The notes beneath the pieces are model-generated. The model ran no database searches. It was not told the DNA's origin and saw nothing but the letters and a program-made list of their open reading frames with translations. A program made the translations under genes and the position numbers. Of a stretch of 48,959 nucleotides of DNA, positions 1 to 9,400 are shown piece by piece (positions within the stretch are counted from its first letter, which is position 1; every line of letters starts with the position of its first letter). The DNA is from an uncultured Chloroflexota bacterium (lineage in GTDB: Bacteria; Chloroflexota; Anaerolineae; Anaerolineales; Anaerolineaceae), in the NCBI GenBank assembly GCA_902786265.1, contig CADACE010000035.1:1-48959 (forward strand), read 5' to 3'.

Positions 1-848
1 GTACTTCATCGTACATTTCATGTTTTCCATGTCGTACTTGAGGGATTCGTCATCGATCAGGCCGTCTTCGCTCACGTAGCCCTTTTTGATCACGATCTCG
101 TTGATCGAGCGGTCAAACTCGTAAGCTTCGACGGGCTGGTTCTTCGCCAGTTCATACGGATCAGGTTTCCGCGGCACCCGTTCGGTTTGAGGGACCGGAT
201 GCGGCGGGATGATCCTGCCCGGCAGATACATGACATCCTTCGGAATCACCTTGTCGCGGAATTCCGCTGCGCGTGCCGATGCCTCGATTTGCTCCCGCTG
301 CTGATTGGGAATATAACATTTCCCTTTCACGAACAGATCCTGAAAGACCAGCTGCGTCTTGACGGCGTTTCTGGCAAAAGCACCGGCGGCGTATTCTTCA
401 TTATCCATGCGGTCGCGCGTGGAGTCTTTATCTTTTTCCTCAGCCTTTTTGATTTCCATTTCGCTGTAATTGCAGGTATTTTTGAACATGATCTGCGCGT
501 CTTTGGCGACCTTGTCCATGATATCCAGCACCATCTGGCGCTGTTCCTGTCCATGATATCCAGCACCATCTGGCGCTGTTCCTGGTCATTCTGATAAGCG
601 TTGAAGAGAGTACCCGCCCAGCGCAGATATTCACTTGCCGAGCGCTTCCAGCGTCTTGTTTTTTGCAGCAGCACCGGTTCGTCCGCGAGCGTATTGAAAT
701 AATCACGCTTGTCCTGCAGATATCTCTGCCGGGCATGCTCCACCGATTCGTGAAGGGAGGGATAATCGATGACAAGCGAAGGCCGGCCGTTTTCGGCTTT
801 CAAGTCGACGACATCGCCGGTTATATTTTTTGAAATGTTTTCGCTCAT
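1..848 (-). pseudogene. Uncharacterised helical protein, frameshifted, runs off left edge
   Basis: Reads leftward from an ATG at 848 (AAAGGA ribosome site about 9 nt upstream; a GTG lies directly before it). The first ~90 codons are one frame. A 35-bp tandem duplication (513-547 and 548-582) then shifts the frame. If one copy is removed, translation continues openly to base 1 with a Lys/Glu-rich helical segment, then a Pro-rich stretch containing YLPGRIIPPHPVPQ and RKPDPYE. That stretch matches MFLPPRIFPHDPVP and KRPEPY in the gene at the right end of the window, so the two are paralogs. Neither has a signal peptide or membrane segment, and I do not recognise the family. As written, the gene would give a truncated product with an out-of-frame tail. 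It is either broken or an assembly/sequencing slip. Confidence 0.7.
513..584. repeat. 35-bp perfect tandem duplication inside a gene
   Basis: Two adjacent copies beginning TGTCCATGATATCCAGCACC occupy 513-547 and 548-582, and the match carries on for 2 more bases. The period of 35 is not a multiple of 3, so it breaks the reading frame of the surrounding minus-strand gene. Deleting one copy restores an open frame to the window edge. Confidence 0.9.
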
Positions 849-851
849 CAC

Positions 852-1040
852 CGATTTTCCTTTCTAAAGTGTGAAGTGTGAAGAGTGAAGAGTTCAGTTA
901 AACTCCGCCGGATCGAGGCTCCGGTCCCTGGCACCTGGCATCTGAGACCTACCACCTACATCCTGATTCCTACTTCCTGCTTCCTAAAAAATAGTCTACA
1001 GCAAAACTTTGAAAAAGAAAACCGGCAATGTTGTCGGTTG
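852..1040 (-). promoter_or_regulatory. Conserved leader of the left-end paralog
   Basis: This non-coding stretch is shared, in inverted orientation, with the leader of the right-end paralog (about 48085-48295). It contains a heptamer array next to the gene (TTCACAC units as read toward the gene), a GGAGCC..GATCCGG block and a 63-bp core at 973-1035 that matches 48101-48163 with two mismatches. The match is stronger than between the two proteins. Function unknown; it could be a promoter, an RNA leader or a recombination site. Confidence 0.6.
928..983. repeat. Degenerate heptanucleotide tandem array (8 units)
   Basis: Eight consecutive 7-base units, all starting CT and ending C: CTGGCAC, CTGGCAT, CTGAGAC, CTACCAC, CTACATC, CTGATTC, CTACTTC, CTGCTTC. 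A second short heptamer run (AGTGTGA type) lies at about 867-892. The same kind of array recurs at 36445, 41964, 42076 and 48151. Confidence 0.75.
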
Positions 1041-1131
1041 ACAAAACACAAAAAATATGGTAGGGAAATAGAACAAACAATGAAAGACAAAACACAAAAA
1101 ATATGGTAGGGAAATAGAACAAACAATGAAA
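1040..1131. repeat. 46-bp perfect tandem duplication
   Basis: The unit starting GACAAAACACAAAAAATATG occurs at 1040-1085 and again at 1086-1131 without mismatch. It lies between the conserved leader core and the 70-bp palindrome. Non-coding. Confidence 0.9.
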
Positions 1132-1200
1132 GCGGTACAAAAGGGACAGGTCAAACTGTACCGGTGCCGGTACAGTTTGACCTGTCCCCTTTGTATCGCT
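1131..1200. repeat. 70-bp REP-like palindrome
   Basis: Arms 1131-1164 and 1167-1200 are reverse complements at 32 of 34 positions around a 2-base loop. Each arm contains GGGACAGGTCAAACTGTACC. Near-perfect palindromes with a GGGACAG core resemble REP-type elements dispersed by REP-associated (TnpA-like) transposases; that link is inference, since no transposase gene is in the window. A smaller GGGGACAGTCCC element is at 36363. Confidence 0.7.
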
Positions 1201-1240
1201 CGTGCGCAAATGCAGTTATGGAAGCGCACACAGTTGACAA

Positions 1241-1307
1241 GGTGCCGCGGGATCGTTTCTCCCCGGCGCGCGTCAGCGTGTCCGGGAGAAATGATCCCAT
1301 CGGCGCC
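1241..1307. repeat. Palindromic element, copy 1
   Basis: Left arm GGTGCCGCGGGATCGTTTCT and onward to 1266; right arm from 1282 to 1307. The arms pair over about 25 bases with few mismatches around a GC-rich loop. It shares the GTGCCGCG...ATC.TTTC layout with the hairpin at 1380-1446, so the two look like members of one dispersed family. Confidence 0.6.
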
Positions 1308-1379
1308 GCTGCTCATACTGGAGAAGATGTGCTGCATTGGCAGTTACATTGAGCGGAAGGCAGGGCTCCGCTGTAAGAC

Positions 1380-1446
1380 GTGCCGCGAGGAATCATTTCA
1401 CCACCGGTCACACCATGTGCGCCGGTGGGAAACGATCCCGTGGCAC
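1380..1446. repeat. Palindromic element, copy 2
   Basis: Left arm begins GTGCCGCGAGGAATCATTTC; right arm ends GGAAACGATCCCGTGGCAC. It is an imperfect palindrome related to the one at 1241-1307. The remaining sequence between 1450 and 1670 holds no gene I can support and appears to be scrambled or repeat-derived DNA. Confidence 0.6.
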
Positions 1447-1670
1447 TCGGAGCACATGTGGTCGGCTCTCTTGCTGCCGCGAAGCCGGCTCAAGAGAACC
1501 GCACTCCTGTGCGTCTTGGCATGAAGGTTAAACACCTACCTACTGATGTACGATTAACAGCGGAAAAAACACGTGGACGCTTGTACATCAGCAGCGCACA
1601 ACAGTGCAGTTCTGCTGTGCTCCCTTCGCTGCATCAGCAGAGCTGACCAGGTTGTGCTTCGTCCTGAAAA

Positions 1671-2384
1671 ATGGCACCAGTGGTACATCAGCACCTGATA
1701 CAAGCGTACCGATACGGAGCCAGAACCTTTACGATCCTGAATGATGAACTGTACATCGGTACAGCGAATCCTTATTACGGTGCGCAGCTCTGGAAAATTA
1801 AGGGGAATGAACCTGTACCTCCTGTACCTCCTGTGCCGCCTGTACCTCCGACACCCTTTATCCCGATTTGCCATGAATGCAATCTGCCGAACACAGGCTT
1901 TTCCACACGTCATGTTACGAACCTTTCTGTCCGTCCGGATGGCCTCGAATATAAGGATTTGAACCTTGTCCTGCAGATTCCATCATTGGATGTGGAAACC
2001 GAGCTGGTTGAAATCCCGCTGGTGGATAACAGCTGGCCGGCGGAATGGCTGGGAGCAAACGGCGGTTTGCTAAGCGGCAGTGCGGTTCCGGGTAAAGGCT
2101 ACAGCGTCATCGCTGCACATAACACCCTCAACAGCACGGAAATCGGGCCTTTCGCGGCGCTTTCCTCAATGCAGAAGAATGACCTGATTTTTGTCAGCGG
2201 TCCTCACGGAAAACTCATCCGCTACAGCGTTTATGCCAATGAACTTCTGGCACCAGACGGCATTGAGGCCATGGAAGCCATCGCCGGAAAAGAACCGGGG
2301 TCCCTGATCCTTGTAACCTGCGAAAACGAATCCGTAGATGGCGGCTATCTGAATCGCCGTGTGGTATTCGCGAAACCGTTTTAA
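1671..2384 (+). CDS. Sortase-domain protein, probably 5'-truncated surface protein
   Basis: 237 codons. Residues ~14-45 (YGARTFTILNDELYIGTANP and on to QLWKI) look like the tail of a larger exported protein. A short (PVPP)n run and CNLPNTGF, an LPxTG-like segment, follow, then a sortase domain (class E/F-like) from ~95 to the end. The catalytic triad is visible: His in VIAAHNT, Cys in ILVTCEN, Arg in NRRVVFA. The C-terminal 130 residues are clearly homologous to the lipoprotein sortase at 39937-40953. There is no signal peptide and no convincing ribosome site, a stop lies two codons upstream of the ATG, and the 5' side is filled with palindromes. I infer that the upstream part of the gene was lost, so the product may not be exported or made. 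A perfect terminator follows. Confidence 0.6.
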   Translation: MAPVVHQHLIQAYRYGARTFTILNDELYIGTANPYYGAQLWKIKGNEPVPPVPPVPPVPPTPFIPICHECNLPNTGFSTRHVTNLSVRPDGLEYKDLNLVLQIPSLDVETELVEIPLVDNSWPAEWLGANGGLLSGSAVPGKGYSVIAAHNTLNSTEIGPFAALSSMQKNDLIFVSGPHGKLIRYSVYANELLAPDGIEAMEAIAGKEPGSLILVTCENESVDGGYLNRRVVFAKPF

Positions 2385-2435
2385 TTCAGGCAGGCAGGAT
2401 AGTCAGCAGCTACTGACAAAACCTGATTAAACAGT

Positions 2436-2482
2436 ACGCAGCAGCATCTGAAAAATTTCAGGATCGCTGCTGCGTTTTTTTT
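2436..2482 (+). terminator. Rho-independent terminator after the sortase gene
   Basis: ACGCAGCAGC (2436-2445) pairs perfectly with GCTGCTGCGT (2466-2475), followed by an unbroken T run to 2482. The loop itself contains a smaller CTGAAA/TTTCAG pairing. It sits 50 bases past the sortase stop codon and also lies beyond the 3' end of the converging minus-strand cluster. Confidence 0.9.
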
Positions 2483-2506
2483 ACGAATAAACCGATACTG
2501 CCGGGT

Positions 2507-2833
2507 TCAGAGCATTTTTCGGAGTTTGTCCAATGCCATGGCCAGAGAGACAACGGCAACCTGTTTTTTCTCCAGGGAAGAGGAACGTTCCGGGTCATCA
2601 CTGCCTTTCATCGCGCCTAAAGCGAGCGTTACGCAGGCGATGATGGTCGTCAGACCATCCTTGTTCACCGCACCCTTCCGGAAATCATTCAGCGCGCCGC
2701 GAATATTCAGGTTCCGTCCGTCAGCGCCGAGCTGAATCGCCGCTTCCAGCGCAGCTTCAACAGCGGCCCGCTCAACCATATTGAGTGAGTCCATTTTATA
2801 CGGTTTGCTCTTAAAAATATCAAATAATCCCAT
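2507..2833 (-). CDS. Small helical protein, last gene of the kinase/protease cluster
   Basis: 108 residues beginning MGLFDIFKSKPYKM, predicted almost entirely helical (AAVEAALEAAIQLGADG, VAVVSLAMALDKLRKML). No signal peptide or membrane segment, and I do not recognise the family. It lies 113 bases after the ClpB/FtsH fusion, a longer gap than elsewhere in the cluster. The start has no good ribosome site: AAAGGAG lies ~35 bases upstream and no in-frame start is nearer to it. It could be a small adaptor or inhibitor of the protease, but that rests on position only. Confidence 0.65.
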   Translation of the reverse strand: MGLFDIFKSKPYKMDSLNMVERAAVEAALEAAIQLGADGRNLNIRGALNDFRKGAVNKDGLTTIIACVTLALGAMKGSDDPERSSSLEKKQVAVVSLAMALDKLRKML

Positions 2834-2946
2834 AGTTGCACATTCGCCGGCTGATCCAATTCCGGCACTCCTTTCATCTCCGGATCAATAAGAAGGCATC
2901 AAAACAGCTTTTGAATACCCTTTGACCAAAATTCAATCCATCCGAA

Positions 2947-5900
2947 TCAGTCTTCCTTCAGGAGGTCTTCCATTTCCTGAGCGGTAAGCCTGTTCTTTTT
3001 CATCAGCTCCTTCACCAGGCGGTCGATGCGGGGCTTGTTGGACTTGATAATATCGATCGTCGCAGCCATCTCTTTCTTGAGCATTTCATTGACACGTTCG
3101 CGGACACCCGGATCCCGCAGCGCGTCCTGCATGTTCATCGGAGCCAGGCCGAAATTCTCATCCATGCCGTAAGCACACAGCATCGCGGTAGCAAGCTTTC
3201 CCGCCTGTTCCAGATCACCGGAAGGCCCGGTCGAGATCCCTGCCTGTTTGCCGTAATAGACGATTTCCGCCGCGCGTCCGCCAAGACTGACGCGGATGCG
3301 GTTGATCAGCTCGTCTTTGGTGGAAAGGGGTCCCATCTCTTTTGCGGAATGTTCCATATAACCGCCATGATCGCCGCGGGCAACAATGGTCAGGTAAGCC
3401 GGCGTATTCCCGCCGAGGTAACACATAAACGCGTGACCGCTCTCATGCCGGGCGACCCGTTCCAGGTAGTCATATCCCCAGTCTTTCTTTGCGCCATGGC
3501 GCGTAAGTTCATAGGCTTCATCCAGGATCTCATCATCTATCGGTTTGCCTGCCTTGACCGCCATACGGTTCGCCTGGTCGATCACACCGGTCAGCGCCGC
3601 GGGGCTCATGCCTGTGGAACGCTGGGCAGTGCGCCGGATCATTTCCTCACTCACCTTGTTATCAGGATGCTTTTTCAACAGGACACGGAGCAGTTGATCC
3701 CGTTCATCTTCGTTTGGAAGGTCCACCAATATCCGGCGGTCAAAACGCCGTACCAGGGCAGGGTCAATAACACCCATACCACCCTTACCTTCTTCCACGT
3801 CAAAATTCGTCGCTGCGATCACAAAGACCGGCCTGCGCGGATCAACAGAAAAACCGTCCATTTCGGTCAGAAGCGCGGTCAGTGTTTGTTCTGAATAATG
3901 GGTGTATTCACTCCCGGTCCGCTTACGCCCGACAGCGTCAATTTCATCAATGAAGATGATGGAAGGAGCGTAGCGGCGGGCCCGTTTAAACAATTCCCGG
4001 ACATTTTTCGGTCCGCTTCCCACATATTTATTATCGAAAGCGCTGGCGACCGCGGGCAGAAACGCGACATCCGATTCTCCCGCGAGCGCTTTCGCAAGCA
4101 TGGTCTTTCCTGTCCCCGGAGGACCGTAAAGCAGCACTCCTTTGGGCGGCTTGATGCCCTGTGCGCAGAATTTCTTCGGATTCTTCAGGTATTCGACAAA
4201 GAATTTCAGCTCCTGCTTGGCGTCGGAGGCACCGATGACATCGGAAAAATGAATGTTCGGCTTTTCCACATCATCCAGCACCGCACCGGAATCTTCCGCC
4301 TCGGCAGCACGCTTGAGCGAGAAATCCCGCATGCGGATGGAGACCTGCTTCTGATCCTTTGAAAGAGCAGGCGCTGTATCAAAGGAAAGGACCTTGTGTT
4401 CACCGGCGATCCTGGCAGCGGCATTCTGAAGAAAAAGCTTGGAGCAGATATCATCGATCGTTTCCTCAAACACGGTGAAATCCTCATCCGGCATGGTGAT
4501 CTTGCCCCGCGCCCCTGCCTGGATAAAGTTCATGGTCAGTTCTTCGTCCAGGTCAAAGGAAGGCGTTTCCAGCAGATAAACCGGGATCTCCGGCAGCCTT
4601 TCCGTCAGCATGCGCAGAAGACGTCTGCCGTCCTGCAGTGATTTGGCGGCCATCGGGGAATAATTGAACCCGTAATTTGTTTTTGTGCTGTCGTCATTAT
4701 TCATTTCACCCATGATCGTAGCCAGCCAGAGCTCCGGCGTGATGCTTCTTTCCGTCACATCCAGCAGCACCATTTGTATGTCTTTCTCACCGGCCAGTTC
4801 CAGCGCCTCATCCGTGTCCTGAGAATCATAAAACGTAAAACCGGAAAGCTTGTCCCGGCAGGATTCGGCGAACTCTTTGCTGCCGTAAATCAGAATTTCC
4901 GCTTTTTCCTCACTGTGGAACAGGGATCTGATATTCTGGGGAGCCGCTTCTGTCTCCTCGGTAAAATTGATACTGTCCAGTTTTTTCAAAGCGTCATTGA
5001 TATGCTCCTGATCCCAAAGGCGGCAAAGCTTATAGATCTCATTTTTGAAAAACAGCTCGGTCTGTGCCCGGACGGTACGGGCATCCGCGGCGCCTTCCCT
5101 GAACATCAGCGCTGTCGGTATCATGTCGTCAAAAGTAACCTTAATGCCATACTGCTTGCCAAACAGCCCGCAGAACCGTTCCAGTTCCCGTCTTGCCACA
5201 TTTTCAAGATCATTCGCTTTCAGATGGTTGAAAAGCAGCGGCCAGCCTGTCCCCAGACGGCTGGTGATTGCGGCCGGGAAGAACAGCGCACCGGTGTTCT
5301 GATTCTTTTCCGTTTCCAGCGCGTTCAGGATCGTCTGACGCGGTACACTTGCCGCGTTCTGGCGTGTGTCACCCTCATAAAGCGAACGGCAGGCATTGGT
5401 CGTAAAGATGATGATGGTATCCTTGAATGAGACCGTATCGCCGGTATAGCGATCTGTGAGCCGTCCCGCGTCCAGGATCTGCAAAAAGAGCTGGATAACG
5501 TCAAGATGTGCTTTTTCGATTTCGTCAAACAGCAGCATACAGGCGGGATTTTCCGCGACAAACCCGGTCAAAGTTCCTTCCTTGGCTCCCTTGTAGCTCT
5601 TTTCCCACCCGATCAGCTCCGTATGCGATTCATGGTCGGCAAAAGCGGACATATCAAAGCGCTTGAAGGGCATATTGATAGCCTGGGCGGCCTGCTCGGA
5701 AAGGAAGGTTTTCCCGACGCCGGGAGGCCCCGCAAAAACAAAGATCGCTTTCGGGCGTTTGCGGTCCACATCACTGGCGGCCAGGACCTCCGCGGCAAAC
5801 AAGCCCTCCGCAAAAGCGTGTACCACATGGTCCTGCCCCTGCACCACGTTCAAAAGCGTGGCACGAAGCTTCCGGATGCGGTTGGTAAGTGCCGGAAGAA

Positions 5901-6390
5901 ATTCAAGTGACATTTCATCGACCGGCTTATCCGATGCTCCTGGTGCCGGTTGTTTCTCTTCTTCAGCTGCTTTAAAAGTACACACCTGCAGGATCGAGTC
6001 TGTCGGATTTTTGATGATCGCGGCAAGCATATCCTGCGCATGGATCTCGGTGCGCTTGTTTTTTCTCGCGATCTCCAGCGCCTCATCCAGATAGCGTTCC
6101 AGCTTGTCCGGATCGCTGGTGCCGCCATGTTTGAGAACATGACGCAGCTGCGGACGCACCCGGTTGGTATCGATATCGTTTTTACGGAACATTTCTTTGA
6201 CTTCCGCGATATCGTCATCCACTTCCTTTACCGGTTCTTTGAAACCATCTTTTGACGTGATCTCAGCGATTTTCAGCAATCCGAGGAAGAAAAACTCAAC
6301 ACCGAATTCACGCTTTCCCATGTTGCCCGCCTCAGCCTGGGCACGCATCGCCACATATTTCATTGATAAAGATAAATTAAGATTATTCAT
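2947..6390 (-). CDS. ClpB-like AAA+ / receiver-like / FtsH-like AAA+ zinc protease fusion
   Basis: 1147 residues. About 1-155 resemble a Clp N-domain with two helical repeats. About 185-500 form a ClpB D2-type AAA+ module: Walker A GPPGVGKT (~220), Walker B LLFDEIEKAH (~284) and a small C-terminal subdomain. About 505-680 resemble a response-regulator receiver (AEILIYGS, VLLDVTE, IPVYLLE). From ~720 an FtsH-type AAA+ follows: Walker A GPPGTGKT (~755), pore loop KYVGSG, Walker B IIFIDEID (~811), arginine-finger segment RRFDRR. A peptidase M41 domain ends the protein, with zinc site HESGH (~980) and the later Asp ligand in SGDLEQ (~1058). All catalytic residues are present. Ordinary FtsH has two N-terminal membrane helices; this has none, so it is expected to be soluble or tethered by a partner. 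It likely unfolds and degrades proteins, with the receiver-like region as a possible input. 14 bases separate it from the giant kinase gene. Confidence 0.85.
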   Translation of the reverse strand: MNNLNLSLSMKYVAMRAQAEAGNMGKREFGVEFFFLGLLKIAEITSKDGFKEPVKEVDDDIAEVKEMFRKNDIDTNRVRPQLRHVLKHGGTSDPDKLERYLDEALEIARKNKRTEIHAQDMLAAIIKNPTDSILQVCTFKAAEEEKQPAPGASDKPVDEMSLEFLPALTNRIRKLRATLLNVVQGQDHVVHAFAEGLFAAEVLAASDVDRKRPKAIFVFAGPPGVGKTFLSEQAAQAINMPFKRFDMSAFADHESHTELIGWEKSYKGAKEGTLTGFVAENPACMLLFDEIEKAHLDVIQLFLQILDAGRLTDRYTGDTVSFKDTIIIFTTNACRSLYEGDTRQNAASVPRQTILNALETEKNQNTGALFFPAAITSRLGTGWPLLFNHLKANDLENVARRELERFCGLFGKQYGIKVTFDDMIPTALMFREGAADARTVRAQTELFFKNEIYKLCRLWDQEHINDALKKLDSINFTEETEAAPQNIRSLFHSEEKAEILIYGSKEFAESCRDKLSGFTFYDSQDTDEALELAGEKDIQMVLLDVTERSITPELWLATIMGEMNNDDSTKTNYGFNYSPMAAKSLQDGRRLLRMLTERLPEIPVYLLETPSFDLDEELTMNFIQAGARGKITMPDEDFTVFEETIDDICSKLFLQNAAARIAGEHKVLSFDTAPALSKDQKQVSIRMRDFSLKRAAEAEDSGAVLDDVEKPNIHFSDVIGASDAKQELKFFVEYLKNPKKFCAQGIKPPKGVLLYGPPGTGKTMLAKALAGESDVAFLPAVASAFDNKYVGSGPKNVRELFKRARRYAPSIIFIDEIDAVGRKRTGSEYTHYSEQTLTALLTEMDGFSVDPRRPVFVIAATNFDVEEGKGGMGVIDPALVRRFDRRILVDLPNEDERDQLLRVLLKKHPDNKVSEEMIRRTAQRSTGMSPAALTGVIDQANRMAVKAGKPIDDEILDEAYELTRHGAKKDWGYDYLERVARHESGHAFMCYLGGNTPAYLTIVARGDHGGYMEHSAKEMGPLSTKDELINRIRVSLGGRAAEIVYYGKQAGISTGPSGDLEQAGKLATAMLCAYGMDENFGLAPMNMQDALRDPGVRERVNEMLKKEMAATIDIIKSNKPRIDRLVKELMKKNRLTAQEMEDLLKED

Positions 6391-6404
6391 TCCCCGTCAT
6401 CCTC

Positions 6405-9400
6405 CTATTTCTTTTTCAGCCTTTTTTTCGCATCCGCTTCCAGCTTCGCCATTAAATCCGCAAAAGGATCATCCGGATCCGTGTTCCCGGTCTGATCCAA
6501 AACATGTGATGCAGAAGTAACATCTTCAGAGCGTAAATAAACATAATAATGCTGATCTTTGTGGAAAATACTTCCCATACAGCGCACATCGTTTTTATCA
6601 AAATCGCTCTCTTCACTGGTTTTAAGAATTTCAACAGTAAACACTTTTTCATTTTCAGGAAGAACAACCAACCTGGAATAATTACGGATCAGGCAGGCCC
6701 AGGACTTGTTCATCACAGTAAACAAATCCGCCAACGCGAGAGATTTACCCGCAATTTTCCGGTTGATCTCATCCGGATCCAGCACAATAACCATATCCGC
6801 ATGTTTCCGCAGTTCCGCAAGACTTTCCTCCGAAAACTTTCTTTTCGCATTTCCTTCAGATTCAAAAGGCATTTCCGCGAAACACAGATTTGGCATCCCG
6901 ACTGTTTCCGCCAACGCACTAAGTGCGGGAAAATAGAAGCATTCAACCGGCTCGCTCAATTTTCCGACGGTAATGAGCAATTCCCGTTCCAGCCCCCGCA
7001 TCAGGATGTCTGCTTCCTTCTGCCGCCGGTCGATCAGATTTTTCGCACGCTGATATGTTTCTCTAAAATTGCCGCTTTCCTGGCTCAGCGGGTCCACAAT
7101 ACAGTCATTAAAGAATATTTTATCATCTTCTGTCTGTCCGTCAATCTGCTCATAAACCTTTTGCTCATCATTAATCAGCCACAAATTATCCATAAAGAGC
7201 TTGTCCTCTATCTCATGATAAATGAACTGCAGGGAGCTGATCCGCGATGAGAACAGCACAGGTTCATAAGGCTTCAGTCCGTTTTGCATCAATCCCCTCA
7301 TCCCGGTATAGTTATGCCCAACATAAGGATCCGGGACAACTTCAACAGGCAGACAGCCCGGAGTACCTGTCATCGATCCATCAGTCAAACGGTAATCCCA
7401 TTGGATATGGCAGGTTCTGTACTGCTTTCCGGCAGAAACATAAAAATGATCATCATCTATTTTCCGAACACCCTGATACTCACCCCAGGGCAGCGAATAT
7501 TCATACCGGCATACACCTGTCCCGACATCCAGTACACGGATCACTTCCTTTTGATTGACACAAAGGATCAGCGAACCATGGTCCAGGAAAAAGGCATCCC
7601 GGAACGGTCCATCCTGCGAAAGTATCCGGCAATCTCCGCTATTGACGTCATATACACGCAATGTTTGATCTGCGGTAAGGACATAACTGCCGGAGGGATC
7701 CATTTGCATCGTTACTTTCTGATCCTCCGGGAGGGTCTTCGGGTAGGTTCCATCAGTAGGACAGTATTCCTTGTTGATGATTCGATAGCCAATATCATAA
7801 AATATTTTTCCGGTGCAGATGAGGGCATCCCTGCGCCATATCACCTGCTTTGTCCGCGTATCAAGGATCACCGCACCATGAAACACGGTCGTGAATTTCT
7901 CCCTGCGCAGCCCATACTGACGCCGCTCCTCCGTCTTGTTCCGGACCAACAGAAAACGTTTATCCTCACTGTAATTGACCGGTTCAGAATATACTGCATC
8001 TCCCAAAACTTTTCCATCACGCCGGGATGTAAATCCATAATACTTGCCGAACCGCTCTTTAATTTCTTTGCCAACTTCTTCAAGAACAGAGGTAAACGGG
8101 ACAAGAACATCACGCTTTGGTCCGGAAGAGTTTTTCATTTGATCACGATTTGTCCAATGATCAAGCAGAACCATCTGCCGGATACCGCATTTCGGCAATC
8201 CGTTCCCCGCTTCTTTCCATTGTACAAGGGCTCCTTCATCGTTTTCATATCCGGGAAGAGAAAGTGCCTTGCTGAGAGCCCGGAATTCACTCATTCGGTC
8301 CTTCCTGTGCTTTGCATCCGCAGCCTTTGTCATTGCCTGATCATACTCTGACTGCATCAACAGGCGCATTTCCGTTTTTTCAATAACACTGACCCGAAAT
8401 TCTGCTTTCTTCCCGGGCAGGAAGCGAGGCATATAAGCAGAGCCTTTCATGAGCCTGAAAATACTTTCAACATGCGTACGCTCACTGATCTCCGTGAAAT
8501 CTGCCTCTTCACCGGTGACAAGGTTCCCGGTTGAAAGATCCCAAACCGACGCGATATAAATATATTCAAAGTTTTTGCCGGGTTTTCCATTTCGGGTATC
8601 CCATGGATACAAATCAGCATAAGGAACGGTATGATGATTTTTCCCTCCTTCGCTGTTTGTTTCGATCCGGAAAACGATGAAGATACGGTTGTCATCCATA
8701 AAAATGGCTTCAATCGGTTTTCCTTCCTTCCACGAAAAAGTGTGCAGAAGTTCACCGGACTGCGTATTCCAGTAATAACATTGTTTCTCTGAAAATACAC
8801 ACAGCCGGCTTTCATTTTCAGTCAGCAGCGCATTTCTCCGGAAAGACCAAAAGGCTTCCTTCAAACCTTTCATCTTTTTTGTTCCCGGACAAATCTTTCC
8901 TGTGGGAGTGATAATACTGAGCTCATCTTCTTCAACATTCAAGACAGCCAGATTTCCCTGAGGGGTAAAATCAAGAAAATAAAGATCGGACGAAAGACGT
9001 TTGAGCTTTTTGCCTGATTTTGTCTCACAGATTTGAATGCCATCGATCTCGCTGTCCTCATTCATCAGCTGGAAAGCGATCATCGAACCGTCACGGTTCA
9101 ATATCCCGCCGCCAAAGGGGAAAGAACGAACAAGATTATCTTCATCAAAATCTACTTCCTGAAAATATCCTTCCATGGTATCCGGTTGGGGAATCTCCCA
9201 AACAGATGTGGACATCGTTTCTTCACCATATTCTTCATCTTCTTCGTCATCATCCTCACCGGTCTGCGTGACCGCGAGGAACCGTCCATTTCCGCTGAGC
9301 GACATGCAATTTGAACCGGTACCGGAATCTACCATATCCGGTGTTTCGGTGTTCAGTTCATCTTCCCAGATTTCGGCTGCCTCTCCGTCTTCTTCGGTGA

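Noticed and set aside
1164..1646. Several short plus-strand frames
   Set aside because: They cross palindromes and have no ribosome sites or recognisable protein features.
7284..8351. A 355-codon plus-strand frame inside the giant gene
   Set aside because: It is antisense to continuous coding sequence for propeller region 6, has no ribosome site and shows no family features.
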